Origin: Roseivivax sediminis
GTDB taxonomy: Bacteria > Pseudomonadota > Alphaproteobacteria > Rhodobacterales > Rhodobacteraceae
Direction: 5' to 3'
Assembly: GCF_900112685.1 (NCBI RefSeq)
Contig: NZ_FOMS01000003.1
Coordinates: 186,001 to 250,000, forward strand
Length of the DNA stretch: 64,000 nucleotides
Shown here: one piece after another, positions 9,733 to 20,286 of the stretch
Layout: the number at the start of each line of letters is the position of its first letter
How positions within the stretch are numbered: position 1 is the stretch's first letter
The notes under the pieces: model-generated
What the model was told of the DNA's origin: nothing
What the model saw: the letters and a program-made list of their open reading frames with translations, nothing else
Database searches by the model: none
Translations under genes and position numbers: made by a program

Positions 9733-11844
9733 ATGGAGAGCATCATCCTCTTCGCCCCCCTGGTGGGCGCCATCATCGCGGGCTTCTTCTGGAAGCTGAC
9801 GGGCATCCGCGGCGCCCAGTGGATCACCACGGGCCTGCTCTTCGTGGCCTGCTTCTTCTCGTGGATCGTGTTCTTCAGCCATGGCCCCGACGCGCAGCAC
9901 ATCCAGGTGATGCGCTGGATCGAATCGGGCACGCTGTCGACCGACTGGTCGATCCGGCTCGACCGGCTGACCTCGATCATGCTCATCGTGGTGACGACGG
10001 TCTCCGCGCTCGTGCACCTCTACAGCTTTGGCTACATGGCGCATGACGAGAACTTCCGGGAGGGCGAGGAAAGCTACAAGCCGCGCTTCTTCGCCTACCT
10101 GTCGTTCTTCACCTTCGCGATGCTGATGCTGGTGACGTCCGACAACCTCGTGCAACTCTTCTTCGGCTGGGAAGGCGTGGGCGTCGCGTCCTACCTGCTG
10201 ATCGGTTTCTACTACCGCAAGCCGTCGGCGAACGCCGCGGCGATGAAGGCGTTCATCGTCAACCGTGTCGGCGATTTCGGCCTCGCGCTGGGGATCTTCG
10301 CGCTGTTCTTCCTGGTCGACTCGGTGCGTTTCGACGACATCTTCGCCGCCGCGCCGGAACTGGCCGAGACCCAGGTCAGCTTCCTGTGGGCAGAGGTGAA
10401 CGCCGCCAACCTGATCGCGGTGCTGCTGTTCATCGGCGCCATGGGCAAGTCGGCGCAGCTGATCCTGCACACGTGGCTGCCGGACGCGATGGAGGGCCCG
10501 ACACCGGTCTCGGCGCTGATCCACGCCGCGACGATGGTGACGGCGGGCGTGTTCCTCGTCTGCCGGATGTCGCCGCTGATGGAATTCGCGCCCGAGGCGC
10601 TGACCTTCGTGACCTTCCTGGGCGCGACCACGGCGTTCTTCGCGGCGACGGTCGGCCTCGTGCAGAACGACATCAAGCGCGTGATCGCATATTCGACCTG
10701 CTCGCAGCTCGGCTACATGTTCGTGGCCGCGGGCGTAGGCGTCTATTCCGTCGCCATGTTCCACCTGTTCACACACGCCTTCTTCAAGGCGATGCTGTTC
10801 CTCGGTGCCGGCTCGGTCATCCACGGCATGCACCACGAGCAGGACATGCGGAACTATGGCGGGCTGCGTCACAAGATGCCCTACACGTTCTGGGCGATGA
10901 TGATCGGTACGCTGGCGATCACCGGCGTCGGCATCCCGCTCACCCATATCGGTTTCGCGGGCTTCCTGTCTAAGGACGCGGTGATCGAGAGCGCCTGGGC
11001 CGGCACGGCGGGCGGCTACGCCTTCTGGATGCTCGTGATCGCGGCTCTGTTCACCTCGTTCTACTCTTGGCGGCTGATGTTTCTGACCTTCTTCGGCACG
11101 CCCCGGGGCGACAAGCACACCCATGACCACGCGCACGAGTCGCCGACCGTGATGGTGGCGCCGCTCGGCGTGCTGGCGCTAGGCGCGGTCTTCGCGGGCA
11201 TGATCTGGTACGGCTCGTTCTTCGGGGATCATTCCCAGGTGAACCGCTTCTTCGGCATCCCGGATTCCCACGCGGAGGCCTCCGAGGGCCACGGCGAGGA
11301 AGCCGGGCAGGGCCAAGAGGCGGCGGCCGATGGCCATGGCGATGAGGCTCCGGCCGGAGCCGAGGAGCATGCCGCGCTTGATCCCGCGCCGGGCGCCGGG
11401 GCGATCTACATGCATCCCGACAACCACGTCATGGACGAGGCGCACCACGCGCCGGTCTGGGTCAAGGTCTCGCCCTTCATCGCCATGCTGATCGGGTTCG
11501 GGACCGCGTACCTGTTCTACATCGTCAACCCGGCGCTGCCCGCTCGGCTGGCCGAGAGCCAGCGTCCATTGTACCTCTTCCTGCTCAACAAGTGGTATTT
11601 CGACGAGATCTACGACTTCCTCTTCGTGCAGCCGGCGAAGTCGGTCGGTCGGATCTTCTGGCGCCGCGGCGACGGTGACGTGATCGACGGAACGATCAAT
11701 GGCGTCTCCATGGGGATCGTGCCGTTCTTCACCCGCCTCGCTGGCCGGGCGCAATCGGGCTACATCTTCACCTACGCCTTCGCGATGGTGATCGGGATCG
11801 CGGTCCTCATCACCTGGATGACGCTTTCGGGAGGGGGCCAGTAA
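9733..11844 (+). CDS. nuoL: NADH-quinone oxidoreductase subunit L (antiporter-like)
   Basis: A 703-residue antiporter-like membrane subunit at the distal end of complex I, predicted to have about 16 helices and the long lateral helix. Typical segments include [19 protein letters not shown] (the Glu of TM5) and [21 protein letters not shown] hydrophilic insert rich in His, Glu, Gly and Ala lies at about residues 512-556, before the C-terminal lateral-helix part, making the protein longer than the roughly 610-residue E. coli subunit. The stop overlaps the nuoM start (TAATG). Confidence 0.97.
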   Translation: MESIILFAPLVGAIIAGFFWKLTGIRGAQWITTGLLFVACFFSWIVFFSHGPDAQHIQVMRWIESGTLSTDWSIRLDRLTSIMLIVVTTVSALVHLYSFGYMAHDENFREGEESYKPRFFAYLSFFTFAMLMLVTSDNLVQLFFGWEGVGVASYLLIGFYYRKPSANAAAMKAFIVNRVGDFGLALGIFALFFLVDSVRFDDIFAAAPELAETQVSFLWAEVNAANLIAVLLFIGAMGKSAQLILHTWLPDAMEGPTPVSALIHAATMVTAGVFLVCRMSPLMEFAPEALTFVTFLGATTAFFAATVGLVQNDIKRVIAYSTCSQLGYMFVAAGVGVYSVAMFHLFTHAFFKAMLFLGAGSVIHGMHHEQDMRNYGGLRHKMPYTFWAMMIGTLAITGVGIPLTHIGFAGFLSKDAVIESAWAGTAGGYAFWMLVIAALFTSFYSWRLMFLTFFGTPRGDKHTHDHAHESPTVMVAPLGVLALGAVFAGMIWYGSFFGDHSQVNRFFGIPDSHAEASEGHGEEAGQGQEAAADGHGDEAPAGAEEHAALDPAPGAGAIYMHPDNHVMDEAHHAPVWVKVSPFIAMLIGFGTAYLFYIVNPALPARLAESQRPLYLFLLNKWYFDEIYDFLFVQPAKSVGRIFWRRGDGDVIDGTINGVSMGIVPFFTRLAGRAQSGYIFTYAFAMVIGIAVLITWMTLSGGGQ

Positions 11845-13397
11845 TGGACAACCTGCTTTCCATCACCACCTTCCTTCCGGCCCTTGCGGCGCTGATCCTC
11901 GGCGTTTTTCTCAAGGGCGGGGATGCGGCCGCGGACCGCAACGCCAAGTGGCTGGCGCTGATCGCGACCACGGCGACCTTCCTGATCTCGCTCTTCATCC
12001 TTGCGCAGTTCGACGCCTCGAACCCCGACTTCCAGATGATCGAGGAGGGCGAGTGGCTGCTCGGTCTGAACTACAAGATGGGCGTCGACGGGATCTCGGT
12101 CCTGTTCGTGCTGCTGACCACGTTCATCATGCCGCTCGTCATCGCGGCGAGCTGGGAAGTGAAGGAGCGCGTGAAGGAATACATGATCGCGTTCCTGGTG
12201 CTCGAGACGCTGATGCTGGGTGTCTTCATGGCGCTCGACCTGGTGCTCTTCTACCTCTTCTTCGAGGGTGGCCTGATCCCGATGTTCCTTATCATCGGTA
12301 TCTGGGGCGGCAAGAACCGCATCTACGCGGCGTTCAAGTTCTTCCTTTACACCTTCCTCGGGTCGATCCTGATGCTGGTGGCGATGGTCGCGATGTACGC
12401 GGATGCCGGCACGACGGACATCCCGACGTTGCTGAACCACGAATTCGCGCATGGCAGCTTCAGCGTCCTCGGCATCACCGTCGTGGGCGGCCTGCAGACG
12501 ATGCTGTTCCTCGCCTTCTTCGCCTCCTTCGCGGTGAAGATGCCGATGTGGCCGGTGCACACCTGGCTGCCCGACGCGCACGTGCAGGCGCCGACGGCGG
12601 GTTCGGTGGTGCTGGCCTCGATCCTGCTGAAGCTCGGCGGCTACGGCTTCCTGCGATTCAATCTGCCGATGTTCCCCGTCGGATCCGAGGTGATCGGCCC
12701 GCTCATTCTGTGGCTGTCGGTGATCGCCATCGTCTACACCTCGCTCGTGGCGCTGGTGCAGGAGGACATGAAGAAGCTGATCGCCTATTCCTCGGTCGCG
12801 CATATGGGCTACGTCACCATGGGCATCTTCGCGGCCAACCAGCAGGGCGTGGATGGCGCGATCTTCCAGATGATCAGCCACGGCTTCATTTCCGGCGCGC
12901 TCTTTCTCTGCGTCGGGGTGATCTACGACCGGATGCACACGCGCGAGATCGACGCCTATGGCGGTCTGGTGAACCGGATGCCGGCCTACGCGATGATCTT
13001 CATGTTCTTCACCATGGCCAATGTCGGCCTGCCGGGCACCTCTGGCTTCATCGGCGAATTTCTGACGCTGATGGGGGTCTTCCAGGTCAACACCTGGGTC
13101 GCGCTCTTCGCGACGACGGGCGTGATCCTGTCGGCGGCCTATGCGCTCTGGCTCTACCGCCGGGTGGTGATGGGCGATCTCGTAAAGGAGGCACTGCGGT
13201 CCATCACCGACATGACCCGTCGAGAGAAGGCGATCTTTGCCCCGCTCGTTTTCATGACGATCTGGATGGGGGTGTACCCCGCGCCGATCCTCGATCGCAT
13301 CGGCCCCTCGGTCGAGGCGCTGGTCGAAACCTACGATTCCCGCGTCGCTGCGGCGGACCTCGGCGGTCCGCAGGTGGCCGCTGCCGAAGAACACTGA
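11844..13397 (+). CDS. nuoM: NADH-quinone oxidoreductase subunit M
   Basis: A 517-residue antiporter-like subunit (ND4 homologue) with about 14 helices. Signature segments are [20 protein letters not shown] (the conserved TM5 Glu) and [20 protein letters not shown]. The ATG overlaps the nuoL stop by one base. The C-terminal tail is slightly extended and charged. Confidence 0.97.
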   Translation: MDNLLSITTFLPALAALILGVFLKGGDAAADRNAKWLALIATTATFLISLFILAQFDASNPDFQMIEEGEWLLGLNYKMGVDGISVLFVLLTTFIMPLVIAASWEVKERVKEYMIAFLVLETLMLGVFMALDLVLFYLFFEGGLIPMFLIIGIWGGKNRIYAAFKFFLYTFLGSILMLVAMVAMYADAGTTDIPTLLNHEFAHGSFSVLGITVVGGLQTMLFLAFFASFAVKMPMWPVHTWLPDAHVQAPTAGSVVLASILLKLGGYGFLRFNLPMFPVGSEVIGPLILWLSVIAIVYTSLVALVQEDMKKLIAYSSVAHMGYVTMGIFAANQQGVDGAIFQMISHGFISGALFLCVGVIYDRMHTREIDAYGGLVNRMPAYAMIFMFFTMANVGLPGTSGFIGEFLTLMGVFQVNTWVALFATTGVILSAAYALWLYRRVVMGDLVKEALRSITDMTRREKAIFAPLVFMTIWMGVYPAPILDRIGPSVEALVETYDSRVAAADLGGPQVAAAEEH

Positions 13398-13408
13398 GGA
13401 CCTGACCC

Positions 13409-14851
13409 ATGCTTTCTGCCGACCTCAGCCTCATCCTGCCCGAGATCGTGCTGTCGCTGTTCGCGATGGGCGCGCTGGTGGGCGCGGTCTATTCGGGCAA
13501 GGACGCGCTGGCCAAACCGCTGGTCTGGGCGACCTCGGCGCTTATGGTTGCGCTCGGTGTCTGGATCGCGACCCGCGGGCCGGGCACACGGGAGGCGTTC
13601 GACGGCATGTTCGTGTCGGACACCTTCGCGCGCTTCTCCAAGGTGATGATCCTCGTCTCCGCCGCCGCGGTGCTGGCGATGAGCCAGGACTACATGGCGC
13701 GGCGGGGGCTTCTGCGCTTCGAATACCCGGTGCTCGTGGCGCTTGCTGCGGTGGGCATGATGATGATGGTCTCCGCAGGCGATCTCATCGCGCTCTACAT
13801 GGGGCTCGAACTGCAATCTCTGGCGCTCTACGTCGTCGCATCCCTGCGGCGCGACAGCGTCCGGTCGACCGAGGCGGGACTTAAGTACTTCGTGCTGGGC
13901 GCGCTCAGTTCCGGCCTTTTGCTCTACGGGGCGTCGCTGACCTACGGCTACGCAGGCACGACGCTCTTCTCGGGGATCGTGCAGGCGGCCGGCGAGGGGC
14001 AGGCGCCGCTCGGGCTGCTGTTCGGGTTGGTGTTCGTGACGGCGGGTCTGGCCTTCAAGATCTCCGCCGTGCCGTTCCACATGTGGACGCCGGACGTCTA
14101 CGAAGGGGCGCCGACGCCGATCACCGCCTTCTTCGCCACCGCGCCCAAGATTGCGGCCATGGCGCTTTTCGCGCGCGTGCTGCACGACGCCTTCGGCGGT
14201 GTGGTGAGCGACTGGCAGCAGATCATCGCGCTTCTGTCGGTGCTGTCGATGATGCTCGGCGGGATCGCCGCGATCGGTCAAACCAACATCAAGCGGCTGA
14301 TGGCGTATTCCTCGATCGCGCATATGGGCTTTGCGCTGATGGGCCTGGCCGCGGGCACCGCGCTCGGCGTGGAGGCGATGCTGATCTACATGGCGATCTA
14401 CGTGACCATGAATGTCGGCACCTTCGCTTTCATCCTGTCCATGGAACGCGACGGCCAGCCAGTGACCGACATCGCCTCTCTGAGCCTTCTGTCGAAGAGC
14501 GACGGAGGCCGCGCGCTGGCGATGCTGGTGCTTCTGTTCAGCCTCGCTGGCGTGCCGCCGTTTCTGGGGTTCTTCGGCAAGTTCGGCGTCTTCCGCGCCG
14601 CGGTCGACGCGGATCTGTTCTGGCTCGCGATCCTGGGCGGCATCGCCTCGGTGATCGGCGCGTTCTACTATCTGCGCATCGTCTACCTGATGTATTTCGG
14701 GGCGGAGCGGGACGACCGGCTAGACGCCAACCGGTCCGGCGTGCTCTGGGGCATGATGGCGCTGTCGGCGCTGATCATGGTCGCGGGGGTCATCAACCTG
14801 TTCGGGATCGAGGGCGCAGCGGCCGCGGCGGCGGCGGCGTTGGTCAACTGA
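13409..14851 (+). CDS. nuoN: NADH-quinone oxidoreductase subunit N
   Basis: A 480-residue antiporter-like subunit (ND2 homologue) and the last core gene of the operon. The conserved [12 protein letters not shown] and [20 protein letters not shown] segments are present. It is preceded by GAGGACCTGACCC. A short GC-rich hairpin element follows about 50 bases downstream, which fits the end of the operon or an attenuating boundary before birA. Confidence 0.97.
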   Translation: MLSADLSLILPEIVLSLFAMGALVGAVYSGKDALAKPLVWATSALMVALGVWIATRGPGTREAFDGMFVSDTFARFSKVMILVSAAAVLAMSQDYMARRGLLRFEYPVLVALAAVGMMMMVSAGDLIALYMGLELQSLALYVVASLRRDSVRSTEAGLKYFVLGALSSGLLLYGASLTYGYAGTTLFSGIVQAAGEGQAPLGLLFGLVFVTAGLAFKISAVPFHMWTPDVYEGAPTPITAFFATAPKIAAMALFARVLHDAFGGVVSDWQQIIALLSVLSMMLGGIAAIGQTNIKRLMAYSSIAHMGFALMGLAAGTALGVEAMLIYMAIYVTMNVGTFAFILSMERDGQPVTDIASLSLLSKSDGGRALAMLVLLFSLAGVPPFLGFFGKFGVFRAAVDADLFWLAILGGIASVIGAFYYLRIVYLMYFGAERDDRLDANRSGVLWGMMALSALIMVAGVINLFGIEGAAAAAAAALVN

Positions 14852-14899
14852 GCGCCGAGTCGCCCAGGAGTGAGGGCGGCGCCGGGTGGCCAGCGTTCG

Positions 14900-14940
14900 G
14901 CCGGCCTCCGGCGGAAGTACTTTCGACGAGAAGAAGCAGG
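14900..14940 (+). repeat. 3'-end element: GC hairpin plus GGAAGTACTTTCG, copy 1
   Basis: The stem GCCGG/CCGGC (14900-14904, 14908-14912) is followed directly by GGAAGTACTTTCG and then GAGAAGAAG. It lies 48 bases after the nuoN stop, in the direction of nuoN. Two similar elements occur at 18205-18246 and 23103-23148, each after a gene's stop and in that gene's direction. It is probably a terminator-like or transcript-end element, without the classic U-run. Confidence 0.6.
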
Positions 14941-14951
14941 GGCGCGGCGCG

Positions 14952-15689
14952 ATGACCTGGCCGCCCGGCCATGAAAGGCGCGTGCTCGCGAGTGTCGATA
15001 GCACGATGGCGGAGGCGGCGCGCCGGTCGGCAGTGCTGGCCGGTCCCGAATGGATCCTCGCAGAGCGGCAGCAGGCGGCTAGGGGGCGCCGCGGCCGCAC
15101 CTGGCGCATGCCGGAGGGCAATTTCGGCGCGACGCTTGCGATGCCCGTGAACGGTGCCGCGCCGGTCGTGGCGCTGCGCAGTTTCGTTGCCGCTCTGGCA
15201 CTCTTCGACACCTTCGTCGCGGTGACCGGGCGGGCCGAGCCCTTCGCGTTGAAATGGCCGAACGACGTGCTGCTGAACGGCGGCAAGGTCGCGGGCATCC
15301 TTCTGGAGACGCATCAGGGCGGCCGTGTGCTGGCGATCGGCTTCGGGGTGAATCTTGTCGAGACGCCCGCGCCTGGCGAGGTGGAAGAGGGCGCGCTCGC
15401 TCCGGTGTCGCTGGCGTCCGAGACTGGGGCGGCGGTGGCGCCGGAGGTGTTTCTCGATCATCTCGCCGCGGCCTATGCGCGGCGCGAGGCCGATTTCCGA
15501 ACCTACGGTTTCGCCCCTGTACGCGAGGCCTGGTTGGCCGGAGCTGCCCGTCTCGGGCAGAGCATCACCGCGCGCACCGGCACGTCCGAGACCACAGGCA
15601 CCTTCGAGACGGTAGATCCCTCCGGCAATCTCGTGATTCTGACCTCCAAGGGCCGCGTCGCGATCGCCGCGGCCGACGTGTTCTTCTGA
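14952..15689 (+). CDS. birA: biotin--[acetyl-CoA-carboxylase] ligase
   Basis: This 245-residue enzyme activates biotin with ATP and attaches it to the biotin carboxyl carrier protein. The biotinyl-AMP loop is visible as GRRGRTW and the active-site lysine segment as KWPNDVLLNGGKVAGIL. There is no N-terminal winged helix, so it should be a ligase only and not the biotin repressor. I prefer the ATG at 14952; an in-frame ATG at 14886 would add 22 residues translated from the 3'-end element. It is followed 14 bases later by coaX. Confidence 0.93.
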   Translation: MTWPPGHERRVLASVDSTMAEAARRSAVLAGPEWILAERQQAARGRRGRTWRMPEGNFGATLAMPVNGAAPVVALRSFVAALALFDTFVAVTGRAEPFALKWPNDVLLNGGKVAGILLETHQGGRVLAIGFGVNLVETPAPGEVEEGALAPVSLASETGAAVAPEVFLDHLAAAYARREADFRTYGFAPVREAWLAGAARLGQSITARTGTSETTGTFETVDPSGNLVILTSKGRVAIAAADVFF

Positions 15690-15703
15690 AAGCGGGGCCG
15701 GCC

Positions 15704-16471
15704 ATGCTCCTTGCCATCGACTGCGGCAACACCAACACCGTCTTCTCGATCTGGGACGGGACAGAGTTCATAGCGACCTGGCGTACGGCCACGGAGCATC
15801 AGCGCACTGCCGACCAGTATTACGTCTGGCTGTCGACGCTGTTGAACCTGACGGGAATCGATGCGGACATCACCGATGTCATCATCTCCTCGACGGTGCC
15901 GCGCGTGGTCTTCAACCTGCGGGTTCTCGCAGACCGGTATTTCGGGACCCGTCCGCTGGTCGTCGGCAAGCCCGACTGCCCGCTGCCCGTGGACGTGCGC
16001 GTCGATGCCGGCACGCAGGTGGGCTCCGACCGCCTTGTAAATACCGTGGCGGGCTACGATCTCTACGGAGGCGACCTGATCGTCGTCGACTTCGGTACCG
16101 CGACCACCTTCGATGTGGTCGATCATGACGGCGCCTATGTCGGCGGAGTGATCGCGCCCGGGGTGAACCTGTCGCTCCAGGCGCTGCACGAGGCCGCCGC
16201 GGCATTGCCGCATGTGGACATTTCAAGACCCCAGGCCGTGGTGGGCACCAATACGGTGGCCTGCATGCAGTCGGGGATCTTCTGGGGATATGTGGGTCTC
16301 ATCCGCGAGATCTGCGCACGGATAAAGGCCGAACGGGAACGGCCCATGAAAATCATCTCGACCGGCGGGCTGGCGCCGCTCTTCCAGCAATCCGAGGAGC
16401 TCTTCGACGACTTCAAGGACGATCTGACGATGCACGGGCTGACCGTCATCTACCGACACAACACGACATAA
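15704..16471 (+). CDS. coaX: type III pantothenate kinase
   Basis: This 255-residue kinase phosphorylates pantothenate, the first step of coenzyme A synthesis. The ASKHA-type N-terminus (AIDCGNTNTVFSIWDG), the catalytic-Asp segment (VDFGTATTFD) and GTNTVACMQSG identify the CoaX type, which does not respond to CoA feedback. Start 15704 is chosen because the protein begins directly with the phosphate-binding strand. Upstream codons in this frame overlap birA. The order birA-coaX-RNase J after nuo is common in related bacteria. Confidence 0.95.
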   Translation: MLLAIDCGNTNTVFSIWDGTEFIATWRTATEHQRTADQYYVWLSTLLNLTGIDADITDVIISSTVPRVVFNLRVLADRYFGTRPLVVGKPDCPLPVDVRVDAGTQVGSDRLVNTVAGYDLYGGDLIVVDFGTATTFDVVDHDGAYVGGVIAPGVNLSLQALHEAAAALPHVDISRPQAVVGTNTVACMQSGIFWGYVGLIREICARIKAERERPMKIISTGGLAPLFQQSEELFDDFKDDLTMHGLTVIYRHNTT

Positions 16472-16487
16472 AGAGAACAACGACCAA

Positions 16488-18155
16488 ATGAACGAAAACC
16501 GCATCATCTACCTGCCCCTCGGCGGGGCGGGCGAAATTGGCATGAACGCCTACGTGTACGGCTACGGCAAGCCCGGTGAGGAGGAGCTGATCCTCGTCGA
16601 TCTTGGCGTGACCTTCCCGGATATGGACGGCACGCCCGGCGTGGACCTGATCTTCCCCGACATCGCCTGGCTGGCGGAGCGGCGCGATCGACTGAAAGCC
16701 ATCTTCGTCACCCACGCGCACGAGGACCATGTCGGTGCCGTCGCGCATTTCTGGGAACGGCTGGGCGCGCCGGTCTACGCGCGCGCCTTCACCGCCAACA
16801 TCGCCCGGCGCAAGTTCGAGGAGCAGGGCCTGAAGCCGGAGACGGTGCTGACCGCTTCGCCCTGGCCCGAGACGGTGAAGGCCGGCGCCTTCGGGGTGAG
16901 TTTCCTGCCGATCTCGCACTCGATCCCCGAAAGCTCCGCGCTGGTGATCGACATACCCGAGGAGCGGCTGATCCATACCGGCGACTTCAAGATCGACCTG
17001 ACGCCGGTGGTGGGCGAACCCTTCGAGCGCGCCGCTTGGGAAGAGGTCGCCAAACCCGGCGTGAAGGCGCTGATCTGCGATTCGACCAACGTCTTCTCGA
17101 CCCACGAGGGCCGGTCCGAGGCGACCGTCGGCCCGGAGATCGAGCGGCTTCTCTCCGAGGCGCGTGGCATGGTCGTCGCGACGACCTTCGCGTCCAACGT
17201 GGCGCGACTCAAGACTCTGGCGGAGGCGGGCGAGAAGGCCGGCCGCTCCATCGTTCTGATGGGGCGCGCGATGCGCCGGATGATCGAGGCGGCAGTGGAG
17301 ACAGGCGTTCTGCGCGGTTTCCCGTCGACCGTGCCGGTGGAGGAGGCGGGCCAGATCCCGCGCGAGAACCTCATGCTGATCGTGACCGGCAGCCAGGGCG
17401 AGCGGCGCGCCGCGTCGGCGCAGCTCGCGCGTGGCAAGCATCACGGGATGGAACTGAAGGAGGGCGATCTCTTCCTTTTCTCCTCCAAGACCATTCCGGG
17501 GAATGAAAAGGGCGTGATCCGGATCATGAACCAGCTCTCCGAGAAGGGCGTGGACGTCGTGGATGACAATGCCGGGCGCTATCACGTCTCGGGCCACGCC
17601 AACCGGCCGGACCTCGAGGCGATGCACGACATCGTCAAGCCGCAGATCGTGGTGCCGATGCACGGCGAACACCGGCACCTGCGCGAGCATGTCAAGCTGG
17701 CAGAGCGGCGCGGCCTGCAGGGCGTTCTGGCGGTGAACGGCACGATGGTGGAACTGTCGGGCAACGCGCCGAAGGTGGTTGACTACGTCGAGACCGGGCG
17801 CACTTATCTTGACGGGTCGGTGAAGGTGGGCGCGCTCGACGGCGTTGTGCGCGACCGGATCCGCATGGCGCTGAACGGGCACGCGACGGTGACGCTGGTC
17901 GTTGACGAGGACGACGAGGCGCTCGGCGATCCCTGGGTCGACCTGATGGGCCTGCCCGAGACCGGGCGCTCGCGCCAGCCGCTCGTGGAGGTCCTGGAAG
18001 AGGAACTTGCTGCGGTGGTCGCGCGGGCGGGCAAGAAGACGCTGGCAGACGACGACAAGCTCGAAGAGACGCTGCGCCGCGCGATTCGCAACGGCGCGCA
18101 GGACGAGATCGGCAAGAAGCCCGAAGTGACCGTGGTGATCAGCCGGCTGTCCTGA
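16488..18155 (+). CDS. rnj: ribonuclease J
   Basis: This 555-residue metallo-beta-lactamase/beta-CASP nuclease degrades and matures RNA by 5'-3' exo- and endonuclease activity. The metal site HAHEDH is at residues 76-81. The beta-CASP domain follows (for example FSTHEGR and VTGSQGE), then SGHANRPD and the motif VPMHGEHRHL, and a C-terminal domain of about 100 residues. Length and motifs match RNase J1-type proteins of alphaproteobacteria. A weak hairpin plus TTTTT at 18163-18198 may terminate the transcript. Confidence 0.95.
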   Translation: MNENRIIYLPLGGAGEIGMNAYVYGYGKPGEEELILVDLGVTFPDMDGTPGVDLIFPDIAWLAERRDRLKAIFVTHAHEDHVGAVAHFWERLGAPVYARAFTANIARRKFEEQGLKPETVLTASPWPETVKAGAFGVSFLPISHSIPESSALVIDIPEERLIHTGDFKIDLTPVVGEPFERAAWEEVAKPGVKALICDSTNVFSTHEGRSEATVGPEIERLLSEARGMVVATTFASNVARLKTLAEAGEKAGRSIVLMGRAMRRMIEAAVETGVLRGFPSTVPVEEAGQIPRENLMLIVTGSQGERRAASAQLARGKHHGMELKEGDLFLFSSKTIPGNEKGVIRIMNQLSEKGVDVVDDNAGRYHVSGHANRPDLEAMHDIVKPQIVVPMHGEHRHLREHVKLAERRGLQGVLAVNGTMVELSGNAPKVVDYVETGRTYLDGSVKVGALDGVVRDRIRMALNGHATVTLVVDEDDEALGDPWVDLMGLPETGRSRQPLVEVLEEELAAVVARAGKKTLADDDKLEETLRRAIRNGAQDEIGKKPEVTVVISRLS

Positions 18156-18204
18156 GCCGGGGAGGGCGCATGCGCAGGTTCCCGACGCTGCCCTTTTTCT
18201 CGTT

Positions 18205-18246
18205 GCAAGTACTTTCGGGGAGCGCGAGGGGCGGATAGCCCCTCGC
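18205..18246 (-). repeat. 3'-end element, copy 2 (minus strand)
   Basis: Read on the minus strand, a perfect 9-bp stem GCGAGGGGC/GCCCCTCGC (18238-18246 with 18224-18232, 5-base loop) is followed by GAAAGTACTTGCAACGAG. It starts 25 bases after the stop of the tautomerase gene and points in that gene's direction, like copies 1 and 3. It lies in the convergent gap to rnj and could end both transcripts. Confidence 0.6.
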
Positions 18247-18271
18247 TCGTCGGTAGCCAGCCCCGTGCGCG

Positions 18272-18502
18272 TCAGTCGGCCGCGTCGCCTCCGATGCGCA
18301 TCCGCCGCGCGTCCTCTGTGGTCAGCACGGCGCCGCCATATCCCCAGGCACCGCTCTGGATCTCGTGGATCCGGACGGAGGTGTTGGCCTGCAGCGTTTC
18401 GCCGGCCACCGATCCGAACCCTTCGGTCACCGCTGTGATGATCCGTGCCTTTTCCTCCGCGGAGAAGACCCCCGTCATGACCTGAATGTCGATCGCCGGC
18501 AT
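18272..18502 (-). CDS. 4-oxalocrotonate tautomerase family protein
   Basis: This 76-residue protein begins Met-Pro, so the catalytic Pro becomes the N-terminus once Met is removed. The beta-alpha-beta layout is that of the tautomerase superfamily, with the segment VFSAEEKARIITAVTEGF. It is slightly longer than the classic 62-residue 4-OT. The natural substrate cannot be told from sequence. It stands alone between convergent rnj and the downstream helicase gene. Translation likely starts at 18502, where GGGAGG lies shortly upstream. Confidence 0.85.
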   Translation of the reverse strand: MPAIDIQVMTGVFSAEEKARIITAVTEGFGSVAGETLQANTSVRIHEIQSGAWGYGGAVLTTEDARRMRIGGDAAD

Positions 18503-18561
18503 CGCTCCCTCCCTTGACCGCCTCCGATTCGGCGAAAGTGTGGGCGGCTTGGCGGCTCAGA

Positions 18562-18595
18562 CAAAGAAAAAAGCCGTGCGGTGGACCGCACGGCT
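18562..18595 (-). terminator. rho-independent terminator of the DEAD-box helicase gene
   Basis: On the minus strand a perfect 10-bp stem (AGCCGTGCGG/CCGCACGGCT; 18586-18595 with 18572-18581) with a 4-base loop is followed by TTTTTTCTTTG. It begins about 30 bases after the helicase stop. It is the cleanest intrinsic terminator in the window together with the one at 30294-30333. Confidence 0.92.
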
Positions 18596-18623
18596 GCATC
18601 TTTCTCAGCGCTGCTGCTACGGA

Positions 18624-20063
18624 TCAGCTTGCGCGGCGCTCCTCGAAGCTCATCGCGATGAAGGAGGGCAGGTGGTCGCCCATGCCGACGACTTTGTTGT
18701 CGTCCTTGTCGGACTTGCCCCGGTCCTTCGATCCGCCGCGCGACCGGCTGCGGCCGCCCGAGCCCTTCTCGGGTTTTGCAGATGTGGCCGGTTTCTCTGC
18801 AGTCTTGGGCGTCTGCGCGGGCTTCTCCACAGTCTTGGAGGGCTCCGCGGCGGTTTCCTCGGTCTTCTGGGGTGCCGCTTCGGCGTCGCTCTTGGTTTCG
18901 GCCGATTTCTTGGGCTTGCCCGGGTCGTCGAGGCGCGCGATCTCCTTCTGGAGCAGCTTCTCGACATCCTCGAGGTTCTTTTCGTCCTTGGGCGCGCAGA
19001 TCGTGATCGCCTTGCCCTCGCGCCCGGCACGCCCGGTGCGACCGATGCGGTGTACGTAATCTTCCGCATGCGAGGGGACGTCGAAGTTGATCACGTGGCT
19101 GACCGACGGCACGTCGAGCCCGCGCGCGGCCACGTCAGACGCGACGAGAATCTTGAGCTCCCCCTGGCGGAAGCCTTCCAGCGTGCGGGTCCGCGTCGAC
19201 TGGTCGAGATCGCCATGGATCGGCGCGGCGTCTACGCCGTATTTCTTCAGCGACTTCGCGACCACGTCGACATCGACCTTGCGGTTGCAGAAGACGATGG
19301 CGTTGGTCAGCTTCTCGCCTTCCTCCTCGATGATCTTGCGCAGGGTGCGGCGCTTCTCGCTGTCGGCGCGGTCGCGGCGCGAGCCCTTGAACATGACGAC
19401 ATGCTGGTCGATCGTCTCGGACGCGGTCGCCTGACGGGCAACCTCGATCCGCACAGGCGCCTGCAGGAAAGTGTTGGTGATGCGCTCGATCTCGGGTGCC
19501 ATGGTCGCCGAGAAGAACAGCGTCTGCCGGGTGAACGGCGTGAGCGAGAAGATCCGCTCGATATCCGGTATGAAGCCCATGTCGAGCATCCGGTCGGCCT
19601 CGTCCACGACCATCACCTCGATCCCGGTCAGCAGGAGCTTGCCGCGCTCGAAATGGTCGAGGAGCCGCCCCGGCGTCGCGATCAGCACGTCGACGCCCTT
19701 GTCGATCAGGAGATCCTGCTCCTTGAACGACACGCCGCCGATCAGGAGCGCCTTGGTCAGCTTCACGTTCTTGGAATAGGTGTCGAAGTTCTCCGCCACC
19801 TGGGCGGCAAGTTCGCGCGTGGGGCAAAGCACCAGGCTGCGCGGCATTCGCGCGCGCGCCCGTCCTCGGGCGAGCTTGGTGATCATCGGCAGCGTGAAGG
19901 AGGCCGTCTTGCCGGTACCGGTCTGCGCGATGCCGAGGACGTCCTTGCCCTCGAGCGCCGGCGGGATCGCGCCCGCCTGGATCGGGGTGGGGATGGTGTA
20001 GCCGGCCTCTTCGACCGCCTGCAGCACCTTGGGGCTGAGATTGAGTTCGTTGAACTGTGTCAT
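18624..20063 (-). CDS. DEAD-box ATP-dependent RNA helicase (RhlE-like)
   Basis: A 479-residue helicase. The Q motif (FNELNLSPKVLQAV ... TPIQ), Walker A AQTGTGKTA, DEAD box (VVDEADRMLDMG), SAT motif and C-terminal HRIGRTGRAG are all present. The last 90 residues are a Lys/Glu/Ser/Pro-rich tail ending in an RG-containing basic region, typical of RNA-tethering tails. The start at 20063 places the Q motif at the N-terminus. The open frame reaching to 20315 is leader sequence, not protein. It has its own promoter, a long leader and a strong terminator, so it is monocistronic. A role in RNA remodelling or cold adaptation is likely. Confidence 0.92.
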   Translation of the reverse strand: MTQFNELNLSPKVLQAVEEAGYTIPTPIQAGAIPPALEGKDVLGIAQTGTGKTASFTLPMITKLARGRARARMPRSLVLCPTRELAAQVAENFDTYSKNVKLTKALLIGGVSFKEQDLLIDKGVDVLIATPGRLLDHFERGKLLLTGIEVMVVDEADRMLDMGFIPDIERIFSLTPFTRQTLFFSATMAPEIERITNTFLQAPVRIEVARQATASETIDQHVVMFKGSRRDRADSEKRRTLRKIIEEEGEKLTNAIVFCNRKVDVDVVAKSLKKYGVDAAPIHGDLDQSTRTRTLEGFRQGELKILVASDVAARGLDVPSVSHVINFDVPSHAEDYVHRIGRTGRAGREGKAITICAPKDEKNLEDVEKLLQKEIARLDDPGKPKKSAETKSDAEAAPQKTEETAAEPSKTVEKPAQTPKTAEKPATSAKPEKGSGGRSRSRGGSKDRGKSDKDDNKVVGMGDHLPSFIAMSFEERRAS

Positions 20064-20280
20064 ATGTATCCGCTTGCTGCGGACAATTTCCTCTGCCCGC
20101 GCGTCTGATCGTCGTGAGGCCCGTAGCGACCCCGGATGGCGACGGGCGGTCCCGTCTCTTGCGGCCCTCTGAGGCCTTCCTGTCGGCGCCCGCCGGGCGC
20201 CGCGTCTTTGGCGCGCCTGGGACGCTCCGTCCGTCCTGATGGGGCACGTAGCCCGCAAGCGGCCAACGTCAGCCACTCCG
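20064..20280 (-). other. long 5' leader of the helicase mRNA
   Basis: About 217 untranslated bases separate the predicted promoter from the helicase start. A stable hairpin GGCGCCC-GCC-GGGCGCC sits at 20185-20201 (7-bp stem, extendable to 8). Long structured leaders are known on cold-shock and RNA-helicase mRNAs in other bacteria. A regulatory role here is inferred. Confidence 0.45.
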
Positions 20281-20286
20281 CGCGGG

